DNA of 64,000 nt from Gammaproteobacteria bacterium (GCA_015709635.1 CP054180.1:2542001-2606000), one strand, 5' to 3'. Shown: positions 1-9,845, counted from the first letter of the stretch. The notes: generated from the letters alone by a model not told the origin. Numbers and translations: made by a program.

Positions 1-1226
1 GCCGCCACTGCCGTCTCCAGTCTTATCCCTTGCTCAGCCATCGCGTCGGTAACCATCGCCTCGCCTTGTCCCACCAATTGCACGGCTTGATCAAAACTAT
101 CCGAACCGATACCGCTGGCATCATAATACCCTTGCAGGAACTTATTCCACCGCGGGATGCTTTCCTTTTCTCTTACAAACAATATCTTATCGATAAAAGG
201 TAATTTCTTTCCGGCATCCGCTAACAAATTATCATCCTCGCCTCCCGGCATGCCTTCAGCGGGATAATATTCATCATGAAAATTGGGATTCTTTTCCAAT
301 ACCATCCGCAGATTGGGATCGTTCTCGGTCAGCATATAGGGCCCGGTACCCACCGGATACCAATCCAGTGTAATGTTTTTTTGTATTAATCCCTGCTGTG
401 AATAGAAACGGTCCGCTTCCCATGGAATCGGTGCAAAAAAAGGCATCGCCAGCCAATAGACAAACTGCGGATACTTACCTATAACTGTGATACGGTAAGT
501 ATACCGGTCAACTACTTGCCCCCCTGCCAATGGATACTCTCTCAGATCTAAAAATGTTTTTTCTTCCGCTTGATTCCTCCGCTCGGCTTGTTTTAACACC
601 TCGGCATACTCCCGGAGTCCCGCAATGTAATCAGCCATGAGCCCGTATATCGGCGAGTGCAATTTTGGATGCGCCAGGCGCTTGATTTGATAAACATAGT
701 CTTCCGCCACCAATTCCCTTGTGCCAGTTTGGGAAAAATCGGAAAGTTTTCGTATGGATGCCAATTCCTGTCGATTCAGGTTATAAAATAATCCATTACC
801 TTGCGCATCGCGAACAAAGGCCGGATGCGGCTGAAAAAGAATGCCCGGCTTAATTGAAATTTCATACACACTGTAGGCGATACTGCTCGCTTCCGCATCA
901 TCCGCCAATTGATCACCTGCTGCGTCAAAGTACTTCACCGTGGGTATTTCCTTGGCTGTAGCGGGAATTAACACAAAGGGCCGTTTCAAATAATGATACT
1001 GCAAGGGCGGTTCGTAAATCTGTGCGGTGAATTGAATCTCATTGGAACTGTACGATTGCACCGGATCAAGATGTTTCGGGCGTTCAGTGAACACCGTGTA
1101 AAGAATGTTTTTCCCCGTATCCTCCGGCGCGTAAGGATTATTCCAATTATGTTTACCGCATGCCGTCAGCAAAACCAGAATCAACAGCAGATATGATGAA
1201 ATATTCAGCTTATACATAACCGACAT
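1..1226 (-). CDS. Extracellular solute-binding lipoprotein, family 5 (oligopeptide type), 3' end cut off
   Basis: Open reading frame without stops from an ATG at 1226 down to the window edge, 408 residues visible. The N-terminus has a hydrophobic segment ending in a lipobox (LLTAC, Cys about residue 22), so it should be a lipoprotein anchored in a membrane. The motifs VGTGPYML and [19 protein letters not shown] are typical of family 5 periplasmic binding proteins (OppA/YejA type), which deliver peptides or similar ligands to an ABC permease. The permease genes would lie outside the window. A second in-frame ATG at 1217 is an equally possible start, as neither has a clear ribosome binding site. 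It is divergent from fabI. The ligand cannot be told from sequence. Confidence 0.85.
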   Translation of the reverse strand, partial: MSVMYKLNISSYLLLILVLLTACGKHNWNNPYAPEDTGKNILYTVFTERPKHLDPVQSYSSNEIQFTAQIYEPPLQYHYLKRPFVLIPATAKEIPTVKYFDAAGDQLADDAEASSIAYSVYEISIKPGILFQPHPAFVRDAQGNGLFYNLNRQELASIRKLSDFSQTGTRELVAEDYVYQIKRLAHPKLHSPIYGLMADYIAGLREYAEVLKQAERRNQAEEKTFLDLREYPLAGGQVVDRYTYRITVIGKYPQFVYWLAMPFFAPIPWEADRFYSQQGLIQKNITLDWYPVGTGPYMLTENDPNLRMVLEKNPNFHDEYYPAEGMPGGEDDNLLADAGKKLPFIDKILFVREKESIPRWNKFLQGYYDASGIGSDSFDQAVQLVGQGEAMVTDAMAEQGIRLETAVA

Positions 1227-1314
1227 TATGCGATGCAATTCGCGTACACAACAAAAAACTCCGCCATCTTTTCATCTCTTCCTTCACACAACCCCAACTT
1301 TCCTCGCCTTCAGC

Positions 1315-1320
1315 TATAAT
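1315..1320 (+). promoter_or_regulatory. Putative -10 element for fabI
   Basis: A perfect TATAAT lies 34 bases before the fabI ATG. No good -35 hexamer stands 16-18 bases upstream, so the promoter call rests on the -10 box and its position only. Confidence 0.35.
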
Positions 1321-1353
1321 TCGCCAGTTTGTACAATTTTACAAGGAAAAAAT

Positions 1354-2139
1354 ATGGGATTTCTGGCAAATAAACGCGTCCTCATCACTGGATTGCTGAG
1401 TAACCGGTCTATTGCCTACGGTATTGCAAAAGCCATGAAACGAGAAGGCGCATCGCTGGCTTTTACTTACCAAGGGGAAGATGTCCGTGGCCGTGTGGAA
1501 AAACTAGCCGCCGAATTTGAAAGCAATCTGTTGTTTCCTTGCGATGTTGCCAGCGATACTGAAATAGCGTTCTGTTTCGAGAATCTGCAGAAACATTGGG
1601 ATAGCTTGGACTGCATTATCCATTCCGTTGCCTTTGCACCGCGCGAGGCATTAACCGGTGATTATTTGGAAAGCGTCAATCGGGAAGCATTTCGCATCGC
1701 ACACGACATCAGCGCCTATAGCTTTTCCGCGCTTGCCAAAGCGGCATTACCTTTAATGCAGAATCGCAACGGCGCTCTTTTAACGTTAAGCTATCTCGGT
1801 GCAGTCAGGGTCATGCCGAACTACAATGTGATGGGTTTAGCCAAGGCCAGCCTCGAAGCGAATGTCCGTTTCATGGCTTCCAGTTTGGGCCCCAAGGGAA
1901 TCCGCGTCAACGCCATTTCTGCCGGACCGATCAAAACTCTGGCCGCTGCCGGCATCGGAAATTTCGGCAAATTGTTGGGTTACACCGAGAAGGTTTCACC
2001 GCTACGTCGCAATGTAACTACCGAGGAGGTCGGTAATGTTGCCGCTTTTTTATGCAGCGATCTGGCCAGCGGCATCACCGGAGAAATAACTTACGTGGAT
2101 GCAGGCTTTAATACGGTTGCGTTTAATCTCAATGACTAG
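1354..2139 (+). CDS. fabI: Enoyl-[acyl-carrier-protein] reductase (NADH), FabI
   Basis: Cytosolic enzyme of type II fatty acid synthesis that reduces trans-2-enoyl-ACP. The frame is open further upstream, but the ATG at 1354 is preceded by AAGGA with 6-base spacing and gives 261 residues, the usual FabI length. The cofactor loop [11 protein letters not shown] is at residues 13-23. Catalytic residues of the FabI-type SDR family are visible: Tyr147, Tyr157 and Lys164 (Y-x6-K). The C-terminus has the substrate-loop motif [10 protein letters not shown]. It is convergent with ppiD, 23 bases away. As a FabI-type reductase it belongs to the group normally inhibited by triclosan; this is family knowledge and was not tested here. 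Confidence 0.97.
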   Translation: MGFLANKRVLITGLLSNRSIAYGIAKAMKREGASLAFTYQGEDVRGRVEKLAAEFESNLLFPCDVASDTEIAFCFENLQKHWDSLDCIIHSVAFAPREALTGDYLESVNREAFRIAHDISAYSFSALAKAALPLMQNRNGALLTLSYLGAVRVMPNYNVMGLAKASLEANVRFMASSLGPKGIRVNAISAGPIKTLAAAGIGNFGKLLGYTEKVSPLRRNVTTEEVGNVAAFLCSDLASGITGEITYVDAGFNTVAFNLND

Positions 2140-2162
2140 GCCCAACAGTAAAAATTCGACTA

Positions 2163-4049
2163 CTAAAAGCTATCCTGCTTGACCTTTACATCATAACGCT
2201 GTCTGATAGCGGCTAAGTAGGCGGACATTTCCTCTTGTGTGATCATTTGCTGAAGTTGTTTGGTAAAACTATCCAGCTTTGTTTTTTCCGGAGATTCGGG
2301 TTCTACAACGCGATTAATCCTTATCAAATCAAATCCGCCCTTTGCATTGACTGCCCCCACATAGACTGGCAATGTGCGAGTGTCAGCGCTAAAAACTATG
2401 CGCAAAGCTTCATGATCCAACCCTAGCGGCTGCATATAGGAAATCTGTTTTGCATCGCCCCAGGCAACATCGTTCACATCTTCTCCCGTTTGCAAGCGCA
2501 CGAGCTTTGCTCGTCCGTCTTCAACGGCCTTCGCTTCAGCCATTTGCTTTCTGAGCTTCTCTACGATCTGTTCTCTGACAACTTCAAGGGATTGCGTCGT
2601 CGCCGGCTTATGTTCAAGAATACGTGCAGCCACAAAGGTATCCGGTTTCACTTCAATGACTTCGGTATTACGATGATTTGTAATAACATCCTCTGAAAAA
2701 ATGGCTGACAATAATCTGTCATTACTCAGAATTGCAGGATCCATTGAGTTTTTCGTGATCCAGTCGCTTTGCTGAATAGGCAATTCAAATTTTTCTGCGG
2801 CGGCTTGCAGATTATCGCCTTGTTCATAAACGATGTTGCTGAAATCTTCGGCTATCTCGCCAAAAACACTGCGCACCATTTCCAACTTGAGCTTATCCGC
2901 AATCTGCTCGCGCACTTCATCCAGATTAGGTCGCTTTTCTTCTTTAATTGCTGTTAGTTTAATGATATGAAAACCAAAATCCGTTTCTACAATGTCACTG
3001 ATCTCATCCAACTGCATTGAAAAAATTTTATCTTCAAAAGCTTTAACCATTACGCCACGACCGAAAAATCCAAGATCTCCGCCCCGCATTGCCGAGCCAG
3101 GATCGTCTGAGCTCTTTTTGGCAATTTCCGCAAATTGCTCCGGACTTTGCTTAACTTGTTCCAATATACCTGTGGCTTTTTCTCTAGCTGCTTGCTTTTC
3201 CTCGTCTGTGGCATCAGCTGCTGCGCTGATCAAAATATGGCTGGCTTTGCGCTCTTCCGGTTGACCGAATTCTTCCTGATGTTCGGAAAAATAAGTAGTG
3301 ACAGCTTCATCACTAACCGTTTCATTTTTAGCCACCGCATCCAGCGACAAAACCAGGTATTCAATCCGTGCTCGTTCCGGCAAATCGAAGTCAGCTTTAT
3401 GCTTGTCATAATAAGCTGCTATATCCGTTTCCTCCGGTACCAGCAGCTGCGCTAAAAATTGTTCGGGTGTAATCTGTGATTGACTGATTTCGCGCTTAAC
3501 TTCACTTAAATAATGCACTTTCTCGGCGACTACTTTGGGAGCAAACGCATTATCGCTATAACCGTCCAATAACTGCTGCAGCAAAAGCTCCTGACGAACG
3601 CGCGACTCGAATATCGCTGGAGTGAGACCCTGACTACGCAACAGCTGTTCATATTGCTGCTTAGAAAACTTACTATCCTTCTGAAATGCCGGAACATCCC
3701 GGATGGTTTTGACGATTTGCGAATCCAGAACGGTAAAACCGTTACCGGCCGCCTCCCGGTATAGTAACCGCTGCTGAATGAGCCTCTCAAGTACCGAATT
3801 TTTTACTTCAAAAGTATCCAGCATTGCACTATCGAAATTTGCTCCCAACATAGAGCGCATTCTTTCATGGTGATCACGTAACGCCTGCTCATATTCCCGC
3901 CGCGAAATCTCTTCGCCATCAACAACGGCAACATAACCCTCCCTTCCCGTGTTGCGATACGACTCAATACCCCAGAACAAAAAAGGCAATATCAACAAGC
4001 CCATAAAGACTTGAACGATACGTTTTTTACGGTTGACAAAATCAAACAC
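2163..4049 (-). CDS. ppiD: Periplasmic folding chaperone / peptidyl-prolyl isomerase, PpiD type
   Basis: 628 residues, the usual size for PpiD. A single N-terminal transmembrane segment (about residues 13-30) anchors it in the inner membrane. It is followed by a SurA-like N-terminal chaperone domain and a parvulin (rotamase) domain at about residues 265-365, with HILI, GGDLGFFGRG and FGFHIIKL. A second, degenerate C-terminal region follows. PpiD works at the Sec translocon exit to help folding of periplasmic and outer-membrane proteins. Its place downstream of hupB is the classical order; here two tRNA genes lie between them. No in-frame damage is seen. Confidence 0.93.
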   Translation of the reverse strand: MFDFVNRKKRIVQVFMGLLILPFLFWGIESYRNTGREGYVAVVDGEEISRREYEQALRDHHERMRSMLGANFDSAMLDTFEVKNSVLERLIQQRLLYREAAGNGFTVLDSQIVKTIRDVPAFQKDSKFSKQQYEQLLRSQGLTPAIFESRVRQELLLQQLLDGYSDNAFAPKVVAEKVHYLSEVKREISQSQITPEQFLAQLLVPEETDIAAYYDKHKADFDLPERARIEYLVLSLDAVAKNETVSDEAVTTYFSEHQEEFGQPEERKASHILISAAADATDEEKQAAREKATGILEQVKQSPEQFAEIAKKSSDDPGSAMRGGDLGFFGRGVMVKAFEDKIFSMQLDEISDIVETDFGFHIIKLTAIKEEKRPNLDEVREQIADKLKLEMVRSVFGEIAEDFSNIVYEQGDNLQAAAEKFELPIQQSDWITKNSMDPAILSNDRLLSAIFSEDVITNHRNTEVIEVKPDTFVAARILEHKPATTQSLEVVREQIVEKLRKQMAEAKAVEDGRAKLVRLQTGEDVNDVAWGDAKQISYMQPLGLDHEALRIVFSADTRTLPVYVGAVNAKGGFDLIRINRVVEPESPEKTKLDSFTKQLQQMITQEEMSAYLAAIRQRYDVKVKQDSF

Positions 4050-4120
4050 AATTAGAACCTATGAATGTCAGATAGTGAAGATCACTTTTAAAGAATTTGC
4101 TGCTGCAAGCTGACTTGATT

Positions 4121-4197
4121 TGGCGGAGTGGACGGGACTCGAACCCGCGACCCCCGGCGTGACAGGCCGGTATTCTAACCAACTGAACTACCACTCC
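4121..4197 (-). tRNA. tRNA-Asp (GTC)
   Basis: 77-base cloverleaf on the minus strand. The acceptor stem GGAGTGG pairs with CCACTCC, the anticodon loop carries GTC in CCTGTCACG, and the T arm contains GGTTCGAGTCC. CCA is encoded at 4121-4123. It is paired with tRNA-Val 18 bases upstream in the same direction. Confidence 0.98.
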
Positions 4198-4215
4198 TAG
4201 AACTAGCAAAATGAC

Positions 4216-4291
4216 TGGTGGGTGCTGACGGGATCGAACCGCCGACATTCGCCTTGTAAGGGCGACGCTCTACCAGCTGAGCTAAGCACCC
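4216..4291 (-). tRNA. tRNA-Val (TAC)
   Basis: 76-base cloverleaf on the minus strand. The acceptor stem is GGGTGCT/AGCACCC, the D arm TAGCTCAGCTGGTAGAGC, the anticodon TAC in CCTTACAAG, and the T arm GGTTCGATCC. CCA is encoded at 4216-4218. It begins 15 bases after the hupB stop, so it may be part of the hupB transcript. Confidence 0.98.
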
Positions 4292-4306
4292 GGTCAAAAA
4301 AGAGCG

Positions 4307-4579
4307 CTAGTTTACTGCATCTTTGAGCGCTTTACCAGCACTGAATTTAGGAACCTTCGCTGCCTTGATTTTGATAGCAGCACCCGTACGGGGATTACGG
4401 CCTGTGCGTGCAGCTCTTGTACCTACTTTAAAAGTCCCAAATCCGACCAAAGTTACACTTTCATTTTTCTTAAGCGCCCCTTTTATTGCAGTTAATGCAC
4501 CATCCAATGCACTGCCCGCTGAAGCTTTAGAAATTTTAGCCGATTTTGCGATAGCTTCGATAAGTTCGGATTTGTTCAT
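4307..4579 (-). CDS. hupB: DNA-binding protein HU, beta type
   Basis: 90 residues, the exact HU length. It starts [11 protein letters not shown] and has the beta-arm signature [21 protein letters not shown] that inserts into the DNA minor groove, ending [10 protein letters not shown] is a nucleoid-associated protein that bends and compacts DNA. The ribosome binding site AAGGGG sits just upstream of the ATG, and a good sigma70 promoter lies further upstream (see 4636-4664). The two tRNA genes and ppiD follow in the same direction. Confidence 0.97.
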   Translation of the reverse strand: MNKSELIEAIAKSAKISKASAGSALDGALTAIKGALKKNESVTLVGFGTFKVGTRAARTGRNPRTGAAIKIKAAKVPKFSAGKALKDAVN

Positions 4580-4635
4580 ATAATTCCCCTTCTTAGTTAA
4601 TGGTAATTAAATCACAAGCAAGTACTGCAGCCGTT

Positions 4636-4664
4636 CTTATATCAAGCTGTTAACGCCCGGTCAA
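4636..4664 (-). promoter_or_regulatory. Sigma70-type promoter of hupB
   Basis: On the minus strand TTGACC (4664-4659) and TATAAG (4641-4636) are separated by exactly 17 bases. This is close to the vegetative consensus and lies 57 bases upstream of the hupB start. It could drive hupB with the tRNA genes and ppiD. Confidence 0.7.
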
Positions 4665-4815
4665 GCAAATTAAGGTCGGCTCATTGCATCATTTATCAAG
4701 CGAATCAACTATTTTAGAGGAAGTATCTGTTCAATAAAACAACAAAAATCATTACAAACAAACAATTAACCCACAGAGACAGAATCAACCTTAAGTTTCC
4801 ATGAGGAATTCTACA

Positions 4816-5808
4816 CTAATAAATTTCTGACTTTTGTTCGCGATTTAACAACACCTCAACCGCTTTCTTGGCTGACACCACGCCATGCAGAATATCGCAA
4901 ACCGCTTGAGTAATGGGCATTTCGATATCCAATCGTTGACTTAATTGCAAAACCGATTTCGCTGTATGCACACCTTCGGCGACATGTCCCAATGTGCTCA
5001 AAATATCATCCAGCGATTTGCCCTCGGCCAGCATCAATCCGACTTGTCTGTTTCTGGACAAATCGCCGGTACTCGTCAGGATTAAATCACCAACACCTGC
5101 CAATCCCATGAAGGTTTTCATACTTCCGCCCAAGCCGAGCCCTAATCGCATAGTCTCTAACAATCCTCGCGTAATCAGCGCCGCCCGGGCATTGTGCCCC
5201 AAACCAATGCCATCGGAGATACCTGCCGCAATAGTGATCACATTCTTTACCGCTCCACCCGTTTCAACACCGACAACATCTTGACTGGTATAAATGCGCA
5301 GTTTGGCACCATGTAGCTCCATCGCCATTTTATGTGCGAAATCAACATCCTGAGATGCCAGCGTTAAAGCGGTTGGCAAGCCTTGCGCCACCTCTTTCGC
5401 AAAACTCGGACCGGATAATACACCACAAGGCGGCAATAGATCGGAGAATTCTTCTGCAGCAATTTGATGCGGCAGATAAGCGGTTTCTGATTCAAATCCT
5501 TTACATCCCCAGATGATCGGCACCTTGATCTTACAGTCAACAATAGCCCGCAATGTGTCACGCAAACCAGCAACAGGAACAACTATTAATGCCAGATCGG
5601 CACCACTCAATGCCTCGGTAAGTATTGAAGTAATCTTCAAAGATTCAGGTAGCGAGTAGCCCGGCAGGTACGCTTGATTAATTCGCTGATGATCCATGTC
5701 AATGGCATGATCAGGATTTTTTGTCCACAAATGAATCAGATGGCGCGTAGACAGACTAATTGCTAAAGCGGAACCCCATGCACCCGCACCCAGTACAGCA
5801 ATTTTCAT
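4816..5808 (-). CDS. gpsA: Glycerol-3-phosphate dehydrogenase [NAD(P)+]
   Basis: Cytosolic enzyme that makes sn-glycerol-3-phosphate from dihydroxyacetone phosphate for phospholipid synthesis. 330 residues from the ATG at 5808. The N-terminal Rossmann motif GAGAWGSALA is at residues 7-16, and GVETGGAVKNVI carries the conserved catalytic lysine. The ATG overlaps the stop of the upstream SH3 gene as ATGA, which points to translational coupling; a TTG nine bases upstream is less likely. secB, grxC and a rhodanese-like gene lie upstream in the same direction, a common proteobacterial order. Confidence 0.95.
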   Translation of the reverse strand: MKIAVLGAGAWGSALAISLSTRHLIHLWTKNPDHAIDMDHQRINQAYLPGYSLPESLKITSILTEALSGADLALIVVPVAGLRDTLRAIVDCKIKVPIIWGCKGFESETAYLPHQIAAEEFSDLLPPCGVLSGPSFAKEVAQGLPTALTLASQDVDFAHKMAMELHGAKLRIYTSQDVVGVETGGAVKNVITIAAGISDGIGLGHNARAALITRGLLETMRLGLGLGGSMKTFMGLAGVGDLILTSTGDLSRNRQVGLMLAEGKSLDDILSTLGHVAEGVHTAKSVLQLSQRLDIEMPITQAVCDILHGVVSAKKAVEVLLNREQKSEIY

Positions 5809-6287
5809 GACCCCCAAACCTGATTGACTTTGACGTAACCCGTTTGTCCGCCGGAATGACGCACTTTTACCCAGCCATTGCTATTTGAATCCAACCACTC
5901 CAAGACAATATTTTCCTCGGCTTGAAACACTAATTCCGAGTTCATATCGGCTGATTTGTGAATGCTGGCCAGAGGTACCGTCACGACGACATAACGTTGC
6001 GGACTTAGAGCCTTTTTCTCAACCCATGCAAGACTTCCGCTACTGTCACGCACTTTAGCCCAACCATCAACATCCACCACAACTTCGACCGGAAGATGGC
6101 GATCGGCCACAAATAGTTTGTCAGCTCTAAGCGATGGTGCGTCGTACATCACAACGGCACTCTCAGCAATTGAGAGAAACTCGATTTCAGCGATCGTATA
6201 ACCAGGAAGAAACAACAACATACCAATCAGCGAAATACCGACTCTGTTTTTTAACCAGTATGAACGAATCAGCGAGCTTTTCTTCAT
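5805..6287 (-). CDS. Exported SH3 domain protein
   Basis: 160 residues from the ATG at 6287, chosen because AAGG stands 5 bases before it; an ATG at 6305 would add six residues. It has a basic N-terminus and a hydrophobic stretch (about residues 16-33), a likely signal peptide. Two bacterial SH3-like repeats follow, marked by GWAKVRDSSGSLAWVEK and GWVKVRHSGGQTGYVKV. Such domains usually bind peptidoglycan or peptides in the periplasm. No enzymatic domain is present, so it is best described as an SH3 protein of unknown role. Its stop overlaps the gpsA start. Confidence 0.8.
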   Translation of the reverse strand: MKKSSLIRSYWLKNRVGISLIGMLLFLPGYTIAEIEFLSIAESAVVMYDAPSLRADKLFVADRHLPVEVVVDVDGWAKVRDSSGSLAWVEKKALSPQRYVVVTVPLASIHKSADMNSELVFQAEENIVLEWLDSNSNGWVKVRHSGGQTGYVKVNQVWGS

Positions 6288-6319
6288 TGCCACCTTCACT
6301 TCCATATTCGCAGTTTCCC

Positions 6320-6757
6320 TTAATTAGGTTTTGTTTCCGCTCTTTTCTGCTGATAAATAGCTTCAAAATTAACCGGATTGAGAATAACCGGTGGAAACCC
6401 GGCGCGCGTCACGACATCGGACACCACTTCACGCAAATAAGGAAAGAGAATATTGGGGCAGCCAATTCCCAACACCGGATCTATTTCTCCATTGGGTATA
6501 TTGCGGATACGGAAAATCCCTGCTTGCTGAGCTTCAACCAAGAACATGATCTTGTCCTTTATCTTTGCAGTAACCGTTACCGTTAGCAGCACTTCGTATA
6601 ATCCTTCATCGATCCCTTGACTCTTTGTTCCAAGCTGCAGATTAATTTCCGGTGTATCTCTTTCCAGAAAGATATTCGGTGCATTGGGGATTTCCAAGGA
6701 CAAATCTTTCACATAGATTTTTTCTATAGCAAAAATCGGTTGCTGTTGCTCGCTCAT
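6320..6757 (-). CDS. secB: Protein-export chaperone SecB
   Basis: 145 residues. Typical SecB features are YVKDLSLEIPNAP near the N-terminus, the conserved core EVLLTVTVTAK, and the C-terminal GCPNILFPYLREVV and GGFPPVILNPVNF-like segments. SecB is a cytosolic tetramer that keeps preproteins unfolded and hands them to SecA. It lies between grxC and the SH3/gpsA pair, the order seen in many beta- and gammaproteobacteria. Confidence 0.97.
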   Translation of the reverse strand: MSEQQQPIFAIEKIYVKDLSLEIPNAPNIFLERDTPEINLQLGTKSQGIDEGLYEVLLTVTVTAKIKDKIMFLVEAQQAGIFRIRNIPNGEIDPVLGIGCPNILFPYLREVVSDVVTRAGFPPVILNPVNFEAIYQQKRAETKPN

Positions 6758-6836
6758 ATATTGACCTTATCCAATAGTGAATTAAAAAGCTAACTTAAAT
6801 TTACAAATTGCTATCGCATCAACCATAATCCCTTGA

Positions 6837-7094
6837 TTAAGTCGCCAGCAAAACTGTCAATTCGCCTTCGCGATCCAGCTGCGCCAGATCATCATACCCG
6901 CCAACATGCTTGTCACCGATATAAATCTGCGGAACGGTACGCCGCCCCGTTCTTCCCATCATTTCAATACGTTGTTGCGGCTCAAGATCAACACGGATTT
7001 TCTCAATTTCCTGTACTCCTTTTGCACGCAATAAATTTTCCGCCATCCTGCAATAAGGACAAAAACCTGTTGTATACATGATAACTCTGGGCAT
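6837..7094 (-). CDS. grxC: Glutaredoxin 3
   Basis: 85 residues with the redox-active CPYC at residues 12-15 and the cis-proline segment TVPQIYIGD, followed by HVGGYDDL, all hallmarks of GrxC. It is a small cytosolic thiol oxidoreductase that uses glutathione to reduce disulfides. It lies 9 bases downstream of the rhodanese-like gene and 80 bases upstream of secB, probably in one transcript. Confidence 0.96.
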   Translation of the reverse strand: MPRVIMYTTGFCPYCRMAENLLRAKGVQEIEKIRVDLEPQQRIEMMGRTGRRTVPQIYIGDKHVGGYDDLAQLDREGELTVLLAT

Positions 7095-7103
7095 TTACTT
7101 CCT

Positions 7104-7538
7104 CTATCGCTTAACCATTGGCAGACCGGCACGCTTCCAGGAATCAATACCCCCCATTAGATTCACTACTTGGGAAAAGCCATTCTTCTTTAAAACCAGG
7201 CTGGCATTGTTGGATCGGATACCGCCCCGATAGATCACCACAATCGGCTTTTCCTTGAATTTTTGCAACTCAGTCCAACGCTCCTCAATTTTCTCAGCCG
7301 GTATATGTTTAGCGTTTGGCAAATGACCTGCGGCAAATTCACTGTCATCCCGCACATCCAGCACCACAGCATCCTGGTAATTTATCAGCTGTACCGCGGT
7401 ACGCGTATCGATTTCCTTGATACCACGTTGCGTCAACATCGACCATAACAGCATTGCGCCACTGATGACAGCCGTAATAACGAAGAGCAGGTTCTCTAAC
7501 CTGAGAAGAAAATGATCTTGAAATAATGATAATTCCAT
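7104..7538 (-). CDS. Membrane-anchored rhodanese-like protein without catalytic cysteine
   Basis: 144 residues. An N-terminal transmembrane segment (about residues 15-36) is followed by one rhodanese domain with VLDVRDDSEFAAGHLPNA and the C-terminal GGIDSWKRAGLP. In active rhodaneses the loop after the central strand begins with Cys (CxxGxRS). Here it reads VVIYRGGIRS, with Tyr103 where the Cys should be. The rest of the fold looks intact, so it is probably a non-sulfurtransferase binding or scaffold form. It sits at the YibN position in front of grxC and secB. The 294-base gap to the divergent gpmA must hold promoters for both. Confidence 0.9.
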   Translation of the reverse strand: MELSLFQDHFLLRLENLLFVITAVISGAMLLWSMLTQRGIKEIDTRTAVQLINYQDAVVLDVRDDSEFAAGHLPNAKHIPAEKIEERWTELQKFKEKPIVVIYRGGIRSNNASLVLKKNGFSQVVNLMGGIDSWKRAGLPMVKR

Positions 7539-7832
7539 ATTCGCTTTATTTTATTCGATTTTTTCAAATCGCTGATTTTATCAGAAACTAAAAAATTAAG
7601 GGATTCTCTTAATTCCGGACAATTGACTGCAGTATAGTAGCTTTATGCTCATAGACTTATATGCCAGAATAAAAAAACAGAATTCGTTATTATTTTCATG
7701 AAAAAAACACTCACGGTTTATTTGTCGTAAAAGAATCAGTCTAATGCTGTGTTTATTAGCAAAAATATAATAAAATACGAACATTCTTAATCTGCTTGAC
7801 GAAACTCATCCCCCTTTTATCAAAAGATCAAT

Positions 7833-8582
7833 ATGAAGAAAATTGTTCTCCTGCGGCATGGAGAAAGTACCTGGAATAAAGAAAACCGTTTTACTGGCTG
7901 GACAGATGTTGATCTAACGCCCCAAGGCATACAGGAAGCTCAAAATGCCGGTCGGCTATTACGCGAACACGGATTCGCATTCGATATTGCTTATACATCT
8001 GTCCTCAAACGCGCCATCCGCACCTTATGGATTGTGCTGGACGAAATGGATCAAATGTGGATTCCCATACAACACACCTGGCGCTTGAATGAACGGCACT
8101 ATGGCGCACTGCAAGGGTTGAACAAAGCGGAAACCGCAGCGCAATATGGCGACGAACAAGTCCTCATCTGGCGGCGCAGCTATGACATTAGACCGCCGGC
8201 GTTAAACGTTGACGATGTCCGCTATGCAGGCGCTGATCCGCGCTACCAAAATTTGGCGCATGGCGATATCCCTCTGACAGAATGTCTGAAAGATACAGTC
8301 ACACGCTTCTTACCTTATTGGAGCGCAACTATCGCACCACAAGTTCAGGCAGGCAAAAGTGTCATCATCGCAGCACACGGTAATTCTTTGCGTGCGCTGG
8401 TTAAATATTTGGATAATGTTTCTGACGAAGATATCTTAAACTGCAACATCCCGACCGGCATCCCGCTGATTTATGAATTGGATGACAATCTAAAACCGAT
8501 ACGGAGTTACTATCTCGGAAACCCGGCTGAAATTCAGGAAGCGATGCAAAACGTAGCCAACCAAGGTAAATCGTCGGCTTAA
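7833..8582 (+). CDS. gpmA: 2,3-bisphosphoglycerate-dependent phosphoglycerate mutase
   Basis: 249 residues, the dPGM length. The phosphohistidine motif LRHGESTWN has His9, followed by [23 protein letters not shown] and a second catalytic His182 in [10 protein letters not shown]. It interconverts 3- and 2-phosphoglycerate in glycolysis and gluconeogenesis. It heads a plus-strand run with envC, ctpA and a ThiF/MoeB gene, a frequent betaproteobacterial arrangement. Confidence 0.97.
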   Translation: MKKIVLLRHGESTWNKENRFTGWTDVDLTPQGIQEAQNAGRLLREHGFAFDIAYTSVLKRAIRTLWIVLDEMDQMWIPIQHTWRLNERHYGALQGLNKAETAAQYGDEQVLIWRRSYDIRPPALNVDDVRYAGADPRYQNLAHGDIPLTECLKDTVTRFLPYWSATIAPQVQAGKSVIIAAHGNSLRALVKYLDNVSDEDILNCNIPTGIPLIYELDDNLKPIRSYYLGNPAEIQEAMQNVANQGKSSA

Positions 8583-9845
8583 ATGTTCATTTATTCAAAA
8601 ATGGGTGTAGCTTGTACACTATTTCGAATAAAACTCATCTATCCGGAAGTTCATACGTTTAATTTAATCCATACAAAACGCGTTCGATCAGCACTAGCAG
8701 CTTGCACTCTGATTCTTTTTTGCTCACCAACGGCATTTGCGAACAACCAGGAAAATCTCAAGCTACTGCGTGAGCGCATCCAGTCGCTGCAAAAGGACTT
8801 GGTAGATAAAGAAGCGCTAAAACAAGATACAACAAATGTATTACAGGATACGGAGCGTGCTATCAATAGCATTGCGCAAAAAATGGCTAAACTTATCGAG
8901 CATGACCGGCAAGCTGTCGAAGAATACAAATTGCTGCAAATACGGCACAAAAAAATAAGCGATGAAATTGAAATTGAGCGGAGCCAGTTAGACAGATTGC
9001 TCTATCAGCAATATATCGGTGGACAACAAGATTACTTGCGATTGGTGTTGAATCAGAAAAACCCCCACCAGATTGCGCGCGATGTTTATTATTACCAGCA
9101 ATTTTCGCAAGCTCGCGCCAATAGCATCAAAAATCTTCAGCATAATCAGAATGAAATTGAAACTCTGACGCAAGTCAGCCGTCAAAAAAAAGACAAAATT
9201 GCCGTTATCCAGGCAGAATATTTCGATCAGCGCAAAAAACTTGAACAAGAGAAAGCCAAGCACAAAACGATCCTCGTGCAATTATCCAATCAAATCAGCC
9301 AGCAACAACAAGAATTAAATAAGCTCGAAAAAGATGAAAAGCGCCTAACAAACTTAGTAAATGAGATTAATCAACTACTTGTTCAAGAAAAATCCAAAGA
9401 TGCAGTAATTAACAACAAGCTTCCTGATACTTCCGCTACTGGTGTCGCATTTTCAACATTAAAGGGCAAATTAAATTTGCCGGTGCGCGGGAAACTTGTA
9501 AACACATTTGGTGGTCAACGTGCAGGTAAGCATGTGACATGGAAAGGTTTATTTATACAGTCACCGGATGGTGGTGAAGTTAAAGCGATTTCCGCGGGTC
9601 GAGTCGTATTTGCGGATTGGCTGAGAGGTTTCGGTAATTTGATAATTTTGGATCATGGAAACAACTATATGAGCCTATATGGCAATAATGCAACACTTCA
9701 CAAACAAGTAGGCGATACTATTCGCGGTGGCGATACGATTGCAACTGTTGGAAATAGCAGTGGAAATACCGATTCAGGCCTATACTTTGAGCTTCGTCAC
9801 GGGGGAAAGCCGTTTGACCCGTTGACGTGGATAAAAATAGAATGA
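8583..9845 (+). CDS. envC: Murein hydrolase activator EnvC (degenerate LytM/M23 domain)
   Basis: 420 residues from the ATG directly after the gpmA stop; an ATG at 8601 is an alternative, and neither has a good ribosome binding site. There is a hydrophobic export signal around residues 37-53. A long coiled-coil region (about 55-285, rich in Q, K and E) follows, then a C-terminal LytM domain (about 310-418). The LytM domain lacks the zinc ligands of active M23 peptidases: HVTWKGLFI stands where HxxxD is expected, and YFELRHGG replaces HxH. This is as in EnvC, which activates AmiA/AmiB amidases at the division site rather than cutting peptidoglycan itself. Confidence 0.9.
   Translation: MFIYSKMGVACTLFRIKLIYPEVHTFNLIHTKRVRSALAACTLILFCSPTAFANNQENLKLLRERIQSLQKDLVDKEALKQDTTNVLQDTERAINSIAQKMAKLIEHDRQAVEEYKLLQIRHKKISDEIEIERSQLDRLLYQQYIGGQQDYLRLVLNQKNPHQIARDVYYYQQFSQARANSIKNLQHNQNEIETLTQVSRQKKDKIAVIQAEYFDQRKKLEQEKAKHKTILVQLSNQISQQQQELNKLEKDEKRLTNLVNEINQLLVQEKSKDAVINNKLPDTSATGVAFSTLKGKLNLPVRGKLVNTFGGQRAGKHVTWKGLFIQSPDGGEVKAISAGRVVFADWLRGFGNLIILDHGNNYMSLYGNNATLHKQVGDTIRGGDTIATVGNSSGNTDSGLYFELRHGGKPFDPLTWIKIE

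Noticed and set aside
4042..4248. Reverse frame reading VVQLVRIPACHAGGRGFESRP across tRNA-Asp
   Set aside because: This is the well-known false translation of a tRNA gene.
7511..7530. Fur-box-like AT-rich stretch (AATAATGATAATT)
   Set aside because: Only part of the Fur consensus and inside the rhodanese-like coding sequence.
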